A stretch of 64,000 nucleotides of DNA. Origin: Pictodentalium vernedei. Its lineage: Eukaryota; Mollusca; Scaphopoda; Dentaliida; Dentaliidae. The stretch lies in assembly GCA_031216915.1 (NCBI GenBank), contig JAUFNR010000105.1:62001-126000 (forward strand), given 5' to 3'. Under the pieces are notes generated by a model, which was not told the origin of the DNA, made no database searches, and was given only the letters and a program-made list of their open reading frames with translations. Both the position numbers and the translations under genes were made by a program. Shown here one piece after another: positions 1 through 10,325 of this stretch (its first letter is position 1; each line of letters opens with the position of its first letter).

Positions 1-489
1 CAGCAGTTAACATGTCTGATCACGCCACAAATGGAAGCACTGTAACTTGATGTGAGGAGTTCATTCTGATTGTACTGTATGTACAGGTAAATGATTTTAG
101 TCAACTCAGACATTTCCTAGTCATTTCAGTACCAGTTAAGCTCATTTTCAGCATCTATGGGTATTGCATACACCAGCACAAAGTCATGTCAGGCTGGTCA
201 TTTGTATTTATGCTGCTCACATTTGACACAATTTAAAAAACACACACCCAGGGCATTGGTTACCAGATCTAGTCATACCAGTAAAACAGGGCCCTTCAAA
301 TCTCAATTTTTGGCTTGAATTGAATCTCAAATTGAGTCAGAGGATTTTGAATGGAATCCCAAACAGAATATCAAAACTCAAGTTGCAGATACTGCCCCTT
401 CCTACAAGCATAAATATTATCAGTCTACATTAAAGCAATGGCGACTTGTCTGTTTGGGCAAATTAATTAGAAAAAAAAAGACAAAATAT
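1..489. other. intronic or flanking sequence, nothing recognised
   Basis: AT-rich unique-looking DNA downstream (in gene sense) of the last visible exon. No exon, palindrome or known repeat was recognised. Confidence 0.5.
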
Positions 490-905
490 TAGGCCCCACA
501 AAGTAGATCTTGTTACTCAGGCCATTTTTTTTGTAAAACTGCATGCGGGTGGATGGGTTTTTATTTTATTTTTTATTTTTGTAATTATTATTTATTGCCA
601 TCAAAAATTTATGTTCTTGGTCTGTTTTATGTTTTAGGCCTCATATTCTACAGAATAGCATGGGTGGTGGTGTATTTCATCCCTTGAGTGCAAGAAGGCT
701 TTGCAATGTTAAAGCATTGCAAAGCCTTCTTGCACTCAAGGGATAAAATTATCAATTTTATTAACTTGGGTAAAATATCAGACATAACTCACTTAATTTT
801 TTTTTTTTTTAAGTTTGCATTGGTTATAAAAAGAGGGCATGTGGCAGCCAAAAGGACTATGAGGGAGGACATGAGAAACAGATTTTTAATTGTTTCCATC
901 CTTAC
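490..905. mobile_element. family I MITE (AGGCC ends), copy 1
   Basis: This ~415-bp foldback element opens with AGGCCCCACAAAG and has a perfect central hairpin at 679-746 (arms ATCCCTTGAGTGCAAGAAGG...). The flanks are conserved in other copies: GTTTTAGGCCTCATATTCTA on the left, and a segment reading CCAAAAGGACTATG on the right. Related copies lie at 7423-7889, 26091-26491, 33750-34078 and 48490-48886. No clear target duplication was found, so the superfamily is unknown. Confidence 0.7.
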
Positions 906-942
906 AGAACAGAATTAAAGTAGTTTTGGAAGTAGAACCTCC

Positions 943-1108
943 TTGAACTATTCTTCTATCATCAGGTCTCCTTACAGGAGGTCCTTACCTTACAGGGTGT
1001 TCTTATAGACAGTCCTTACAGGAGGTCCTTACAGGAAGTCCTTACATGAGGTCCTTACAGGAGGTCATTACAGGAAACCTGATGATATAAGAAGAGTTCA
1101 AGAGAGAC
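943..1108. repeat. palindrome with a core of ~17-bp direct repeats
   Basis: The ends CTTGAACTATTCTTCTATCA and TGATATAAGAAGAGTTCAAG are inverted repeats. The interior is six or more diverged copies of GTCCTTACAGGAG. It looks like a small foldback element whose loop has expanded as a minisatellite. I saw one copy in the window. Confidence 0.6.
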
Positions 1109-1301
1109 ACTTGCTAGGATTCTGAGAACATAGTGACTATTTTGAAAATTTCCGAATTGGCAAAACTTGAATCAAATCATCATGATGATTTCGAACTGAA
1201 TCAAATTTTGAAGCACTGCAGGACCCTTGAGTAAAATAAAATTTCACTGTATTAATCACATTTGGAATTTAAAATATACAGTTCTGTAAAAATAGACTTA
1301 C

Positions 1302-1445
1302 CTTCTGAAGCCCATTCCTTATGACATCTATGCCATGGAACCTCTGATGTAATTGACATAAAGAGATATAGAATAGCCCAAGCAATAATCACTGTATAAT
1401 ATAAGGCCACTATTGATGATGCCAATATCATACCAAAACCAAGAC
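1302..1445 (-). CDS. SLC6 transporter exon 4 of those seen: TM3 and start of extracellular loop 2
   Basis: The exon is 144 nt, with acceptor AG at 1446-1447 and donor GTAAG reading down from 1301. It enters and leaves in phase 1. The peptide begins LGFGMILASSIVALYY and continues TVIIAWAILYLF, a TM3 helix with the tandem tyrosines that line the substrate site in this family. It then runs SEVPWHRC, matching the family pattern in which Pro-Trp precedes the first cysteine of the loop-2 disulfide. The partner cysteine would be in the next exon, outside the window. A 140-bp palindrome lies 61 nt upstream of the acceptor. Confidence 0.94.
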
Positions 1446-1506
1446 CTGAAAGAAGTTAATTACAGCATCTATACATAATTTAATGAGTTAAATAAATAGA
1501 GAGTAG

Positions 1507-1646
1507 CCTGACTGGACTGGTTACATGAAATAATTCATGAGAGGTGAGGGACGTTGTACAAACACTTGTGCGTGAATGCGCACAAGTGTTTTACAATATA
1601 GTCCCTCGACTCAAATGAATTATTTCACGTAACCAGTCTAGTCAAG
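1507..1646. repeat. ~140-bp near-perfect palindrome (MITE-like)
   Basis: The outer arms CCTGACTGGACTGGTTACAT and ATGAATTATTTCACGTAACC... pair over more than 30 bp, then an inner hairpin (ACACTTGTGCG/CGCACAAGTGT) closes the loop. It lies 61 nt from the exon at 1302-1445. I saw no second copy. Confidence 0.6.
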
Positions 1647-1693
1647 TGATTACTCTGTTTATTTCTTTTCATTATTAATGATAATTATATTAT

Positions 1694-1942
1694 TTAACCC
1701 TTTACCTAATGTAACGGCCAAAACCGGCCAGAGCTGTTCTCAAAAATCGACAACTAATTTTCATTATTTTTTCATTTTTTGTCTCTAAAACATAGGTTAT
1801 GACCCCTCATTGGAACGAGCTTGTCAAGCTCGTTCCAATGAGGGATCATAACCTATGTTTTGAGACATGAAATGAAAATAATAGTTATACAAGTTTTTTT
1901 TGGGCAAGTGTCGTCTGCTTTTCATGTTAGGTAAAGGGTTAA
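1694..1942. mobile_element. TTAA MITE family B, copy B1
   Basis: The element is flanked by TTAA on both sides. Its termini are CCCTTTACCTAATGTAACGG and ...TTAGGTAAAGGG. The whole ~240 bp folds back on a central GAACGAGCTTGTCAAGCTCG hairpin next to the family B mark CATAGGTTATGACCCC. TTAA targets with CCC...GGG ends are typical of piggyBac-type transposons. Kolobok also uses TTAA. Confidence 0.85.
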
Positions 1943-2383
1943 AAAAAAAAGCAAAAAAAAAAAACAATGAAGTCCCCATTACACCCACGGCAAAGCATCT
2001 TCGTTTGTGCACATGGATACATGACACAATTGTTGATTGCATAATTCACTTGTGAAGTTATCGTTTATTATCAAACCCGGAAATCCCAGTAAATCACACT
2101 TTGGAAAGTAATGATAGTCTATTATCAGAGTCTTAGTTATGAGTTTTATAAAGAGACAATGTGCCAATGGTTACAAAAAGTATTGGCCCTTCAATGTAGG
2201 GACCAGCAAATGGTTTCAGATTTTGTTCGGCTCAAAACTGCGGTGATGATTTGATTCAGCTTGAAACCAATCACCAAGGTTCGACGTTTTCGAAACTCAA
2301 GCCTACTTTCATTTACAAGACATGTAAATCCATCATATTCGACATGAATAATGTTAACTCTTAATCCGCTGAGAATTTTCAAA

Positions 2384-2451
2384 ATATTTTCCATCAAATC
2401 TAGTCATGGCTGCTGTGAAGCAGCCATGACTAGATTTGATGAAAAATTCAA
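2384..2451. repeat. hairpin family V, copy at 2.4 kb
   Basis: The arms TCAAATCTAGTCATGGCTGC and GCAGCCATGACTAGATTTGA are perfect around a ~5-bp loop. The core CTAGTCA..GGCTGC resembles the hairpins at 11971-12038 and 18352-18413. The surrounding 1943-2719 shows nothing else I recognise. Confidence 0.55.
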
Positions 2452-2719
2452 CTAAATTTTACTCAAGAAATCCTTGGTGAAAAATCTGTCATTTACAGAG
2501 GGAAAATTTGATTAATCCTGCTGCATATCACAAGCTTTTTCGGGAAGATAGCTTATATGCACTTCAAATTTTTTCAAGCTCCTATGCCTGGTACTGAAAA
2601 ATGTGCAGAAGTTGAACACTGGTTAACTTGTTTAATGTGTTTTGGGACCCTTTACTGAATTTTGACACATGAGAAACAACATTTTAATGTTTTAGATGAA
2701 TTCTACAAAAACAATTCTG

Positions 2720-2936
2720 TTAACCCTTCATCTAACAAATTGACCACATCCATCTGCATAATATACAAACTGTGCAGTGTGAAGAAATTTTTTTAAAATT
2801 TCAACAAAACCATACCATGTGACCACTCAGGGAATGAGCTTGCCGAACTTGTTCCAAGAAGGGGTCACATATGATTTTGTTAGAATATTTTGAAAAAAAG
2901 AATTATTAAAATGTGTTGGGTAAAAGGTCAACTGAT
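2720..2936. mobile_element. TTAA MITE family A, diverged copy A0
   Basis: A diverged relative of the copy that follows it. It starts TTAACCCTTCATCTAACAAA, carries ACAAAACCATACCATGTGAC and ends near GTTGGGTAAAAGGTC. Its arms are clearly less matched than A1, so it is older. Confidence 0.7.
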
Positions 2937-3184
2937 TAACCCTTTACCCAATGCAGACGATATCAAAATTTATTATTTTAAAAATCATTTTTTTTAAATT
3001 TTCTAAAAATTTCACCAAAACCATATCATGTGACCCCTCACTGGAATGAGCTCAACGAGCTCATTCCAATGAGGGGTCACATGATAAGGTTTTGTTGAAA
3101 TATTTTGAAAAATTAAATTTTTTCAACTGCTGAATTTGCATATTATGCGGACAGATGTGGGCGATTCGTTAGGTAAAGGGTTAA
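2936..3184. mobile_element. TTAA MITE family A, copy A1
   Basis: TTAA at 2936-2939 and 3181-3184 flank a 241-bp snap-back. The ends are CCCTTTACCCAATGCAGACG and CGATTCGTTAGGTAAAGGG. The family mark is ACAAAACCATATCATGTGAC, followed by a central GAGCTCAACGAGCTC hairpin. Confidence 0.88.
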
Positions 3185-4749
3185 TTTAGAAGAGTATTAA
3201 ATTTACCAAATCAGAACCTATTTTTGATTAAGAAGAAACTGTAAATTGGCCTAAAAAAGGACCTAAATTAGGCAATGATTACATATTACCCATTCTAACC
3301 CCGATGATTTTTTAGCGATTCAGTTCTGGAAGCCCTTACCTGGCATGTACATAGAGTTCTGGAAACCATACATTTGAACTCTAATAAGAAAGTTTAGTGG
3401 ATAATGTCTATCCAATTAAAAAAAATATCAGAATTTTTTACTGGAATTTTTATTTACTTGGTGAAAAAATAGATTTTTGTACATGACCAAACAGAACGTG
3501 AAACTTTTCAAAGACAAGGTTAGATCTCCTGAACTTCTTAGAATGCTTGTGAAGCTCCTTAAGTAGCTTTGAAAATTCTTAACATTTGAAAATGCTGTCC
3601 TCCCGGACCCCCACTGTTGAGAGGTGGGTACCCTCTCTCGAATATTCACCCTTCTTGGGCCTGAAGCCCTCAGTACATGCCTATAGTATGTCATTCTAGG
3701 ACCACCCTCCCTAGTAACATGTGTCCCCCTAGACTGAAAATCCTGGTTATGCCCCTGGTCTAAACTGAATTAACTTTTGCAAAATGACAAACACTGAGAA
3801 TACTAAAGAACCATTTTGCCTGTGTTTTTTAGCTTTTTACCACAGTATTTTATAGCTATCGCCAACGAGGAAAGTATTTTTGTGGTAATTCAATATTCAT
3901 ATATTGCTACAGTGTGTGATTGCAAAAGTGGTCATTTTCTCAAACAGATTGCGATCAAGTTCCAAAACATTTACAAAAGTGAATCAAGATTTCATACTTA
4001 AAATCAAGACTAAATCAAGGAAAGCAGAGAAAAATACAACAATGTTTTTAAGTTACTTTGTACAAGTATGAGACAGTAGCAGACTGACAGATTGGGAAGT
4101 CAGGGGATTACCTGATGGGTTGGTGCCTCTGTAAATTATTAAACTTTATTTCCAAATGAGCTTATTTCTTCAACTGTTCCAGAAAAGATCTTAAAATAAC
4201 AGGAATACCGAAAAGGGCCGAATTTGAGCAAGAAAAGTAACAAGGGTTAACCTTTAGGGGTGTCAATTGTCTTTTATTGCGATGGGTAATAAAAGTCTAC
4301 TATTGTGCCTGTCAATAGCCAAAATGGGTCGGTGAGTTGTAAAGTGGGCCAGTCTCTCTATAGAACATTGGTTTCCCAGGCTGAATTTTTCTGTCACCCC
4401 GCCACTGATATGAGATACCACAGTGATGTGGTCTAGAAAGTGGAAAGAGGCAAGCCTGCAAATAAGCAAGCTGTCATGGTCATGGACAGGCATAATATAT
4501 ATGTTTGACAGAAACCAATTCATATTATAACCAATACAATTCACTGGCACTCAATAAGGGTTGGTACCTTGAAAATGTTTTAAATTTTTGTTACCTTAAC
4601 TTATACTAAATTCCTGACTTATCATTTATTGGAATGCTCTCTGTAAGAGAGCTTTTCAATACATAATAAGTCAAGATTATTGTCAGATCTGCAAAGACAA
4701 CTGACAAGATATCTCCCTGATATTATAAACTATATGGGAGATAGAAGCA
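3185..4749. other. intron sequence without recognised features
   Basis: No exon or clear mobile element was recognised. Short ORFs here lack any family signature. A fragment near 4443-4472 (CAAGCCTGCAAATAAGC) resembles the left end of the K-family hAT MITEs but is not complete. Confidence 0.5.
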
Positions 4750-5450
4750 CCCAAGGAAAAGAAAAGGATTGTCTGTGAGAAGAATTTGATAAACATTAAC
4801 TGTTCTGCATCTCTCATGGTGGCAGATAGCAATTAAAAATATTTCTAGATTTCAATGAATGAATCAAAAACTACATGCACATTCTACAGGGTACACGACC
4901 CAGTGGAGTAACGCTTCTTCAAAAATCTGCACAGAAATACATAACATTTGTCAAAGTAATCTCACAAAAAAGAAAAGGGATTGTCTGTCTGTGAGAAGTA
5001 TTTGATAAACATTAACTGTTCTGTATCTCTCATGGTGACAGATTGTATTTAACAATCAAGCCTGAAAATAAAGCAGACTGTCATCTGCAAAATGAGGTCC
5101 CCAGAGGGTGAATTTGGTGATGCTACCCTGCACAGCAGGGTAGCATCACAAAATATACCCTCTGTGAACCTCAGTCTGAATTAAGGTCTCAAGCCAAAAC
5201 TGAAGGATGTACCTAGAGGATAAATTGACCCACTGTATGGGATAGCATCAGCAAATTCACCCTCTGGGGACCCCATTTTGCAAATGACAGGTTACTTATA
5301 TTCAGGCTTGTTAACAATATTTCTAGACTTCAATGAATTAATCAAAAACTGTGCACGTGTATGTTCTACAGGATGTACTACCCAGTAGAGGAAAACCTTT
5401 TCAAAAATCTGCATAGAAATACACAACATTTGTCATAGTAATCGCACATA
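4750..5450. repeat. ~220-bp direct duplication, second copy split by MITE K1
   Basis: The block starting near 4758 (GGATTGTCTGTGAGAAG, then ...AACATTAACTGTTCTG) and ending with ATACATAACATTTGTCAAAG recurs from about 4978 to 5435. The second copy is interrupted by K1 at 5057-5310. The first copy therefore acts as an empty site for the insertion. Confidence 0.75.
5057..5310. mobile_element. hAT-type MITE family K, copy K1
   Basis: The terminal repeats CAAGCCTGAAAATAAAGC and ...ATTCAGGCTTG are flanked by a perfect 8-bp duplication TTAACAAT (5049-5056 and 5311-5318). The interior repeats the pair GAGGTCCCCAGAGGGTGAAT / ATTCACCCTCTGGGGACC. Eight-bp duplications and CA(G)...TG ends fit the hAT superfamily. 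Confidence 0.85.
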
Positions 5451-5611
5451 ACCCTGTTGGGTCCTAAACTCTGTGAAGGTAACAGATTTGGAATGACAAG
5501 AACAAAACTTTTGATGCCAGTCATCATCACAGGATCCAAATAAAATATTATTTGCAGACTTGGAGAGAGTGATCAGAAAAGTGGAGTCTTTCATCCAGAA
5601 TGTGATGCAGT

Positions 5612-5846
5612 CAAGCCAGAAAATAAGCAGACTGTCATCTGCAAAAGGAGGTGCCCATAGGGTGAATTTAGTGATGCTACCCATCTCTAAATTTACCCTC
5701 TGTGAACCTCAATCTTAATCAGGGTCTCAAAACTAAATAGAAAGAGGTACCCGGAGGATAAATTGGCCAACTGTATGGAACAGCATTAAATTCACCCGCT
5801 GGGGGACCTCATTCTGCAAATGTCAGACTGCTTTTTTTCAGGCCTG
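5612..5846. mobile_element. hAT-type MITE family K, copy K2
   Basis: Starts CAAGCCAGAAAATAAGCAG and ends TTTTTTTCAGGCCTG. A perfect 8-bp duplication GATGCAGT lies at 5604-5611 and 5847-5854. Its interior matches K1 but is diverged. Confidence 0.85.
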
Positions 5847-5928
5847 GATGCAGTCACTATCTGGACAAATCTCTCTGTGAACTTGATTATATAATAACTG
5901 CACTGTATCTTGGTTTGGTTCAACCCCT

Positions 5929-6132
5929 AGCACTCTGGTAGTGCAACATAATTTTCTACAGTCACTCTGTTTTTGTCTTGTTTAGCTATAAATTTAACTA
6001 ATTATATCTTGTTTGACAGAGCTCACTGAGCTCTGTCAAACAAGGTATATTTGGTTAAATATTAAACTGCATTCTGGGAAATATTTGCTGCTGAAAACTT
6101 TGCCATTTTGACATCAGACTGCAGACGGTTAA
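5929..6132. mobile_element. TTAA MITE family C (CCCTCTGCA ends), diverged copy C3
   Basis: The right end GACATCAGACTGCAGACGG is followed by TTAA. The left end is degraded (TTCAACCCCTAGCACTCTGG). The centre is the family hairpin TTGACAGAGCTCACTGAGCT. It ends 127 nt from the exon at 6260. Confidence 0.7.
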
Positions 6133-6259
6133 TATTTCTAATACTTACAGTTCATATTGTGACAAAATTTGTCAATAACTTACCATTCCGTAGCAATTTC
6201 CTAAGGGAGAGATATGCAATTTACACAAATTTATTTTTCTCCTGTACATTAAATCTTAC

Positions 6260-6394
6260 CATGGAAGATAGGACATATTCTATCAAATATGGCTGCAGGT
6301 CCAAGGCCAGCATATTGTCCAAAACCCAGTTCCAAAAACATCAGTGGAATACCCAGCAATATTAACATGAGAATAAATGGAAAGAGAAAGGCAC
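6260..6394 (-). CDS. SLC6 transporter exon 3 of those seen: TM2 and intracellular loop 1
   Basis: The exon is 135 nt, with acceptor CAG at 6395-6397 on the complement and donor GTAAGA. Its phase (2 + 44 codons + 1) fits both neighbours. The junction codon completes the Gly-Gly-Gly-Ala-Phe motif between TM1 and TM2. The helix reads MLILLGIPLMFLELGFGQY, close to the family consensus (LGIPLxFLELxxGQ). It is followed by AGLGPAAIFDRICPIFHG, the short intracellular loop with the usual Gly-Pro and Cys-Pro turns. A TTAA MITE (6452-7023) begins 58 nt upstream of the acceptor. Confidence 0.95.
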
Positions 6395-6451
6395 CTGCAA
6401 TGAAACAAAATCCAAATTAAATTCCCAACAAGCTACTGGCAGACATCCAGC

Positions 6452-7023
6452 TTAACCCTTTACCTAACGAATCGCCCACATCAGCCCGCGTAATATGCAA
6501 ATTGAGCAGTTGAAAAAATTAAATTTTTAAAAATATTTCAACAAAACCATATCATGTGACCCCTCCAATGAGGGGATCACATGATATGGTTTTGTTGAAA
6601 TTTTTTTTTTAAATTAAAAAAAATGATATTTAAAATAATAAATTTTGATTGATTGATTTATTTATTGGTGTTTAATGTCACAAACTTATGCACAATTGCT
6701 AATCAGGACCGTGACAGTTTTACGCGTGGAGGAAGCCGGAGTACCCGGAGAGAACCACCAAGAAACGTCGAGCAACTGCCAGCTCCCCAACATCATAACT
6801 CCACACAACAACACAAGTCCACCATGTGGACAATCGGGGTTAAGTGCCTTGCCCAAGGACACAACGCGGGAGTCCAAATCGATCGCTCAGACAGTCATCC
6901 ATCCGAGGATTAACCGGGCTCGACATTGCTTAACTTTGGTGATCTGACGAGAACCGGTTACCGCAATGCCACCGCACCCCCAATAATAAATTTTGATATT
7001 GTATGCATTGGGTAAAGGGTTAA
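6452..7023. mobile_element. TTAA MITE family A, copy A2, split by a SINE
   Basis: TTAA at 6452-6455 and 7020-7023 bound a family A element (CCCTTTACCTAACGAATCGC ... GCATTGGGTAAAGGG). The arms are interrupted by a 5S-headed SINE at 6650-6981. Removing the SINE and one 16-bp duplication gives an ordinary ~220-bp family A MITE. Confidence 0.88.
6650..6981 (-). mobile_element. 5S-rRNA-headed SINE nested in MITE A2
   Basis: The element reads on the minus strand. The head at ~6981 down to ~6900 resembles 5S rRNA, with AAGTTAAGCAATGTCGAGCC (box A region) and GGTTAATCCTCGGATGG (box C region). The body has CCTTGGGCAAGGCACTTAAC and CTCTCCGGGTACTCCGGC, and the tail is AATAAATAAATCAATCA. A perfect 16-bp duplication AATAATAAATTTTGAT lies at 6634-6649 and 6982-6997. 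The SINE therefore post-dates the MITE. Confidence 0.92.
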
Positions 7024-7239
7024 CTGGTAGAGTGTTACATTTTTCTTGACCACAGTTTTCTTTTCACCATATATTGCTCTGTTATATTTGATTGGATAGT
7101 ACAACAAAGTGTCAACAACAAAATTTGATTCTTGCCAGGGTCAATATGAAATCACCATCAACAGAGTGTAGATGTTATAGTCACAGCCTGTGGTATTTAG
7201 TGAAGCCCAAATATGGGCTTCTAGCATTCTACCAGTTAA
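7020..7239. mobile_element. TTAA MITE family H (CTGGTAGAGTG ends), copy H0
   Basis: Starts TTAACTGGTAGAGTGTT and ends AGCATTCTACCAGTTAA. Its left TTAA is the same four bases that end MITE A2, so the two elements are joined tip to tip. The central hairpin typical of the other H copies is missing or eroded. Confidence 0.8.
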
Positions 7240-7422
7240 TCATTTGAATAAGTAATTTTACGAAAAGCTTTCATCTTCCTACTGTTAATTTTTACCTAAA
7301 AGCTAAAAACACTCGACTCACAAAATGTGGCATAGTAAAAAGGCAGGAAAATTACTCACAACCTTTAGGGTTAAAGGACACTTTGCATGTTGATGTACAT
7401 GGACTTTAGAATTCATTAGTTT

Positions 7423-7889
7423 AGGCCGAAAAAAGTTGAAAACCTGTTTCTCAGGCTCTCATGCATGGTCCTTTTGGCTGCTGCATGCTCTCTTTTTATA
7501 TTCAATGCAAACTTGAAAAAAAAAAAATAATTAAATGGTTTATGTCTGATATTTTACCCAAGTTAATAAAATTGATAAATTTGTCCCCTGAGTACAAGAA
7601 GTCTTTGCAATGCTTTATGCCATGCTAAATCATTGCAAAGCCTTGTTGCACTCAGGGGACGAAATACACCACCACCCATTGCAAAGCACTGCAAAGTCTT
7701 CCTGCACTTAAGGGATGACATACACCACCATGCATGCTGGACTGTAGATTATGAGGCATAAAACAACCAAGAACATGAACTTTTGATGGCAAGAAATAAT
7801 TACAAAAAATAAAAAATAAAATAAAAACCGCCCACATGCAATTTTACAAAAAATGGCCTGACAAACAGAAAATCTACTTCATGAGGCCT
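7423..7889. mobile_element. family I MITE, copy 2
   Basis: Inverted relative to copy 1, with AGGCC at the left and GAGGCCT at the right end. The central hairpin region 7586-7668 (CCCTGAGTACAAGAAGTCTT / GCAAAGCCTTGTTGCACTCA) has a partial duplication of its right arm at 7677-7715. Confidence 0.7.
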
Positions 7890-8252
7890 GTCCTGTGTAA
7901 TGGGTAAAGAGATAAACCTAATTCTGACTTTGGGCATTTTACTACTCCAGAACAACTGAATCAACCCCCAGTCTACATGACAATGGCAATTAAAATTAAA
8001 TTGAAAGTTTACAAGTAGTAGTTTCTAGTCAAGGTTTGGTTGCCATTGCAAGCAGCCAAGGTTTCACATGAAACCACTGGAAATCTACAAGACAAAGCTC
8101 CATACATGTGGCTAATATCGAGTTCACACCAATAAAAAACAAGTTCACTGAGTTTGGGTATAATTTTAAATTCTCTAAAAATTTTTTTATTGAGTTGATA
8201 CCATGGCGAGTTGCTGTAGTATGAACTCAATTTTGATTTTCTGTATTTTTGG

Positions 8253-8292
8253 TGGCACAAGCTAGTTGTCTTTAGGACGAGTAATATTTCTT
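8253..8292. repeat. solitary diverged 51-bp minisatellite monomer
   Basis: GGCACAAGCTAGTTGTCTTT followed by AGGACGAGTAATATTTC matches the monomer of the array at 10326-11680 (ACAAGTAAATTGTCTTTGGG ATGAGTAAGATTTC) with several differences. It stands 2 kb away. Confidence 0.55.
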
Positions 8293-8297
8293 TTTGC

Positions 8298-8634
8298 TGG
8301 ACTATAGCAGTCGAGGTATAAAGGCCATTTACCAGTCAGCCTGGTTGGTCTGGATCTCTTAGTCTTGTAGTAAATTGGTCGCTTTGTGTGCAAGACACTG
8401 ATGGTTCAAGCCTCAGGTCCTGCACTTCTCTCTCATTCTATCACACTGGTGTTGTTGACCAGTCCTCTGCAGTGGGTGTTGTGGTGAAGCATGGTGGATG
8501 CTTCAACTGTGCTGAGATGGCATCTGGGGTAATTCTCGGAGGGTGAATCTCAAAGAACAAGACAGTAGTTTAGCAGTCAAGGTATAAGGACCATTTACCA
8601 ACCTTGATTTGGAGCTCTTAGTGGTAAAAAGTTT
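8298..8634. repeat. direct repeats enclosing a tRNA-like SINE remnant
   Basis: AGCAGTCGAGGTATAAAGGC (near 8307) and AGCAGTCAAGGTATAAGGAC (near 8573) are direct repeats, each followed by CATTTACCA and a GAGCTCTTAGT-like segment. Between them, TAGTAAATTGGTCGC and GATGGTTCAAGCCTC resemble tRNA A and B boxes. This could be a decayed tRNA-derived SINE in a duplicated site. I am not certain. Confidence 0.4.
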
Positions 8635-9478
8635 TAGTGTCCGATTAACAAAAAAGGCCGCTGACCGATTACCGGTTATTTGAGCTCACATTAGGCCGAT
8701 TCTGATGCCCATTCCGATTGTAATACTGTGGACTACTAGACGAGTCGAGGCTTGAAAGAGTACATTAAATTGAACATATTTCACAAGTGTTAAATGTCAT
8801 TGACTCAGGGCACAGTAAAATGACAAGTGGGCAGTACACGTGGCTCTCAGAGCCATATATACTGCCCAAGTGTGCGCGACTGGTCATTTTACTGCGATCT
8901 GAATCAATGGAGTGCAACCGTTACTTTTTCTGGTATGAACTAGTGATTTCCACAAGTATGCTCAATTGTAAGCTTCACATGTCGTTTAACTTATATATCC
9001 CATAAAGGGCCATCTAGAGAAATTAAGAATACACATTGTGGTTGTTTCTCAACTTTATTGAATGGTATCATTGACATCATTTTACATTAACAATTGAACA
9101 ATTGCAGAAGATAATAAAATGTGGTTAATGAATCATCACAGAAAAATGCTTGGCAACAATCGGTCGAACCAATGTTCCAGGAGCTATTGCTGTTGTCATC
9201 CGATTTCCCACAATCAGCTGATTGGGGTGGCTGATTCCCAGGCCTGGTCTTTTGAGGGGAGCTATAGTTCCCACCCTCCATGGCTCCTGCAAAATCAATT
9301 TAAGGAGAGCCATAATTGCTCTCCTTAACAGCTGTTATAGCTCTACTTAAACCTCCAATTCCCTTATTAATAACTGACTAAGCACAGAATAGCTCTTCTG
9401 GCACAGGTTTAGGGGAGTCATAGTAGCTCCCCTGGAGTTTTTTAAAAGGCCTGGATTCTGATCATCAGTTGAACACTA
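8635..9478. mobile_element. hAT-like MITE family R, copy R1, split by O5
   Basis: The ends are TAGTGTCCGATTAAC and GTTGAACACTA. The 8-bp flanks are AAAAGTTT and AAAAGCTT (7 of 8 match). The interior shares ACCGGTTATTTGAGCTCACA and ACACATTGTGGTTGTTTCTC with R2 (43257-43857). O5 sits at 9239-9453. Confidence 0.8.
9239..9453. mobile_element. family O MITE (CAGGCCTGG ends), copy O5, nested in R1
   Basis: CAGGCCTGGTCTTTTGAGGG at the left and TTTTTAAAAGGCCTG at the right. Flanking 6-mers are GATTCC and GATTCT. A GGAGAGCCATAATTGCTCTCC-type hairpin lies mid-element. Its removal restores the R-family right end as in R2. Confidence 0.75.
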
Positions 9479-9667
9479 AAAAGCTTGATGCCCCAAGTCA
9501 CGGTTTCCACATTTCTCTCGGGATATGTTACAGGTCAAATCAGTTATCTTCAGGGCAAAAAAATTAGGCTGGTATTGAAAATATCTTTGTTTGCCTATTC
9601 CCTACCCAGGTGTTAAAATTTGGGGAGGTAGTTGGGGAAATATTTTTATTTAATTACTATATCGCAC

Positions 9668-9883
9668 TTAACTCTTTACCTAACACAGTATTTTTAAAAA
9701 ATATATTAAATTTTGCATTTTTTCGAAAACAAATTTTCCAATTTTTCAACAATTTTCTGACGAGCTGGTTCTTATGATATCCATATTTGCATGATTTTAT
9801 TGAGAAGATATTTTAGGTTGTGGTGGGCTTATTCTGGTAAATTTTCTGGTTGTTTTTGGCAGCTATATTAGGTAAAGGGTTAA
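9668..9883. mobile_element. TTAA MITE related to A/B by its tips only
   Basis: TTAACTCTTTACCTAACAC on the left and TATTAGGTAAAGGGTTAA on the right. The interior is AT-rich and lacks the A and B family marks, so it is a separate or strongly diverged family. Confidence 0.65.
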
Positions 9884-10325
9884 AAGGTCTGTATAATGAA
9901 CTAAATAGACCATTAGTTGTTTGCCCTTTAATTTCACAATTGCGACTAGAGAATAAATTTTGAGGACATACCGTGAAACTACTGCGACACAGAACTCCAT
10001 CCATAGTTTCTATATGTACATGATAACAAAGCATGTTACAAAATTGCACAAAATTCTATAGTGATAACAGTCAAATAGAGAAAAATGTCTTTCATTTGGA
10101 CATTGCATACTGTTGATCAACATAAACACAATTTTTATGACAACATTTGTTACAGGAAAAAATCATAATGGACACACCAGTTAATATCAACTTTTGGACC
10201 TTTAAAAAAAAAGTTTCTAGAAACTGGCTATAAAAACATTCGAGTAGGGGTAATTTTGTTAAGTAGGTAGGGAATAAGCAAACAAACATTTTTTTTCTTA
10301 CTTCCTTACAGAGACTTTTTTCTAG
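9884..10325. other. intron sequence without recognised features
   Basis: AT-rich DNA between a MITE and the 51-bp array. Nothing was recognised. Confidence 0.5.

Noticed and set aside
2936-3184. Hairpins as transcription terminators
   Set aside because: They are parts of long snap-back MITEs with TTAA duplications, and the genome is eukaryotic.
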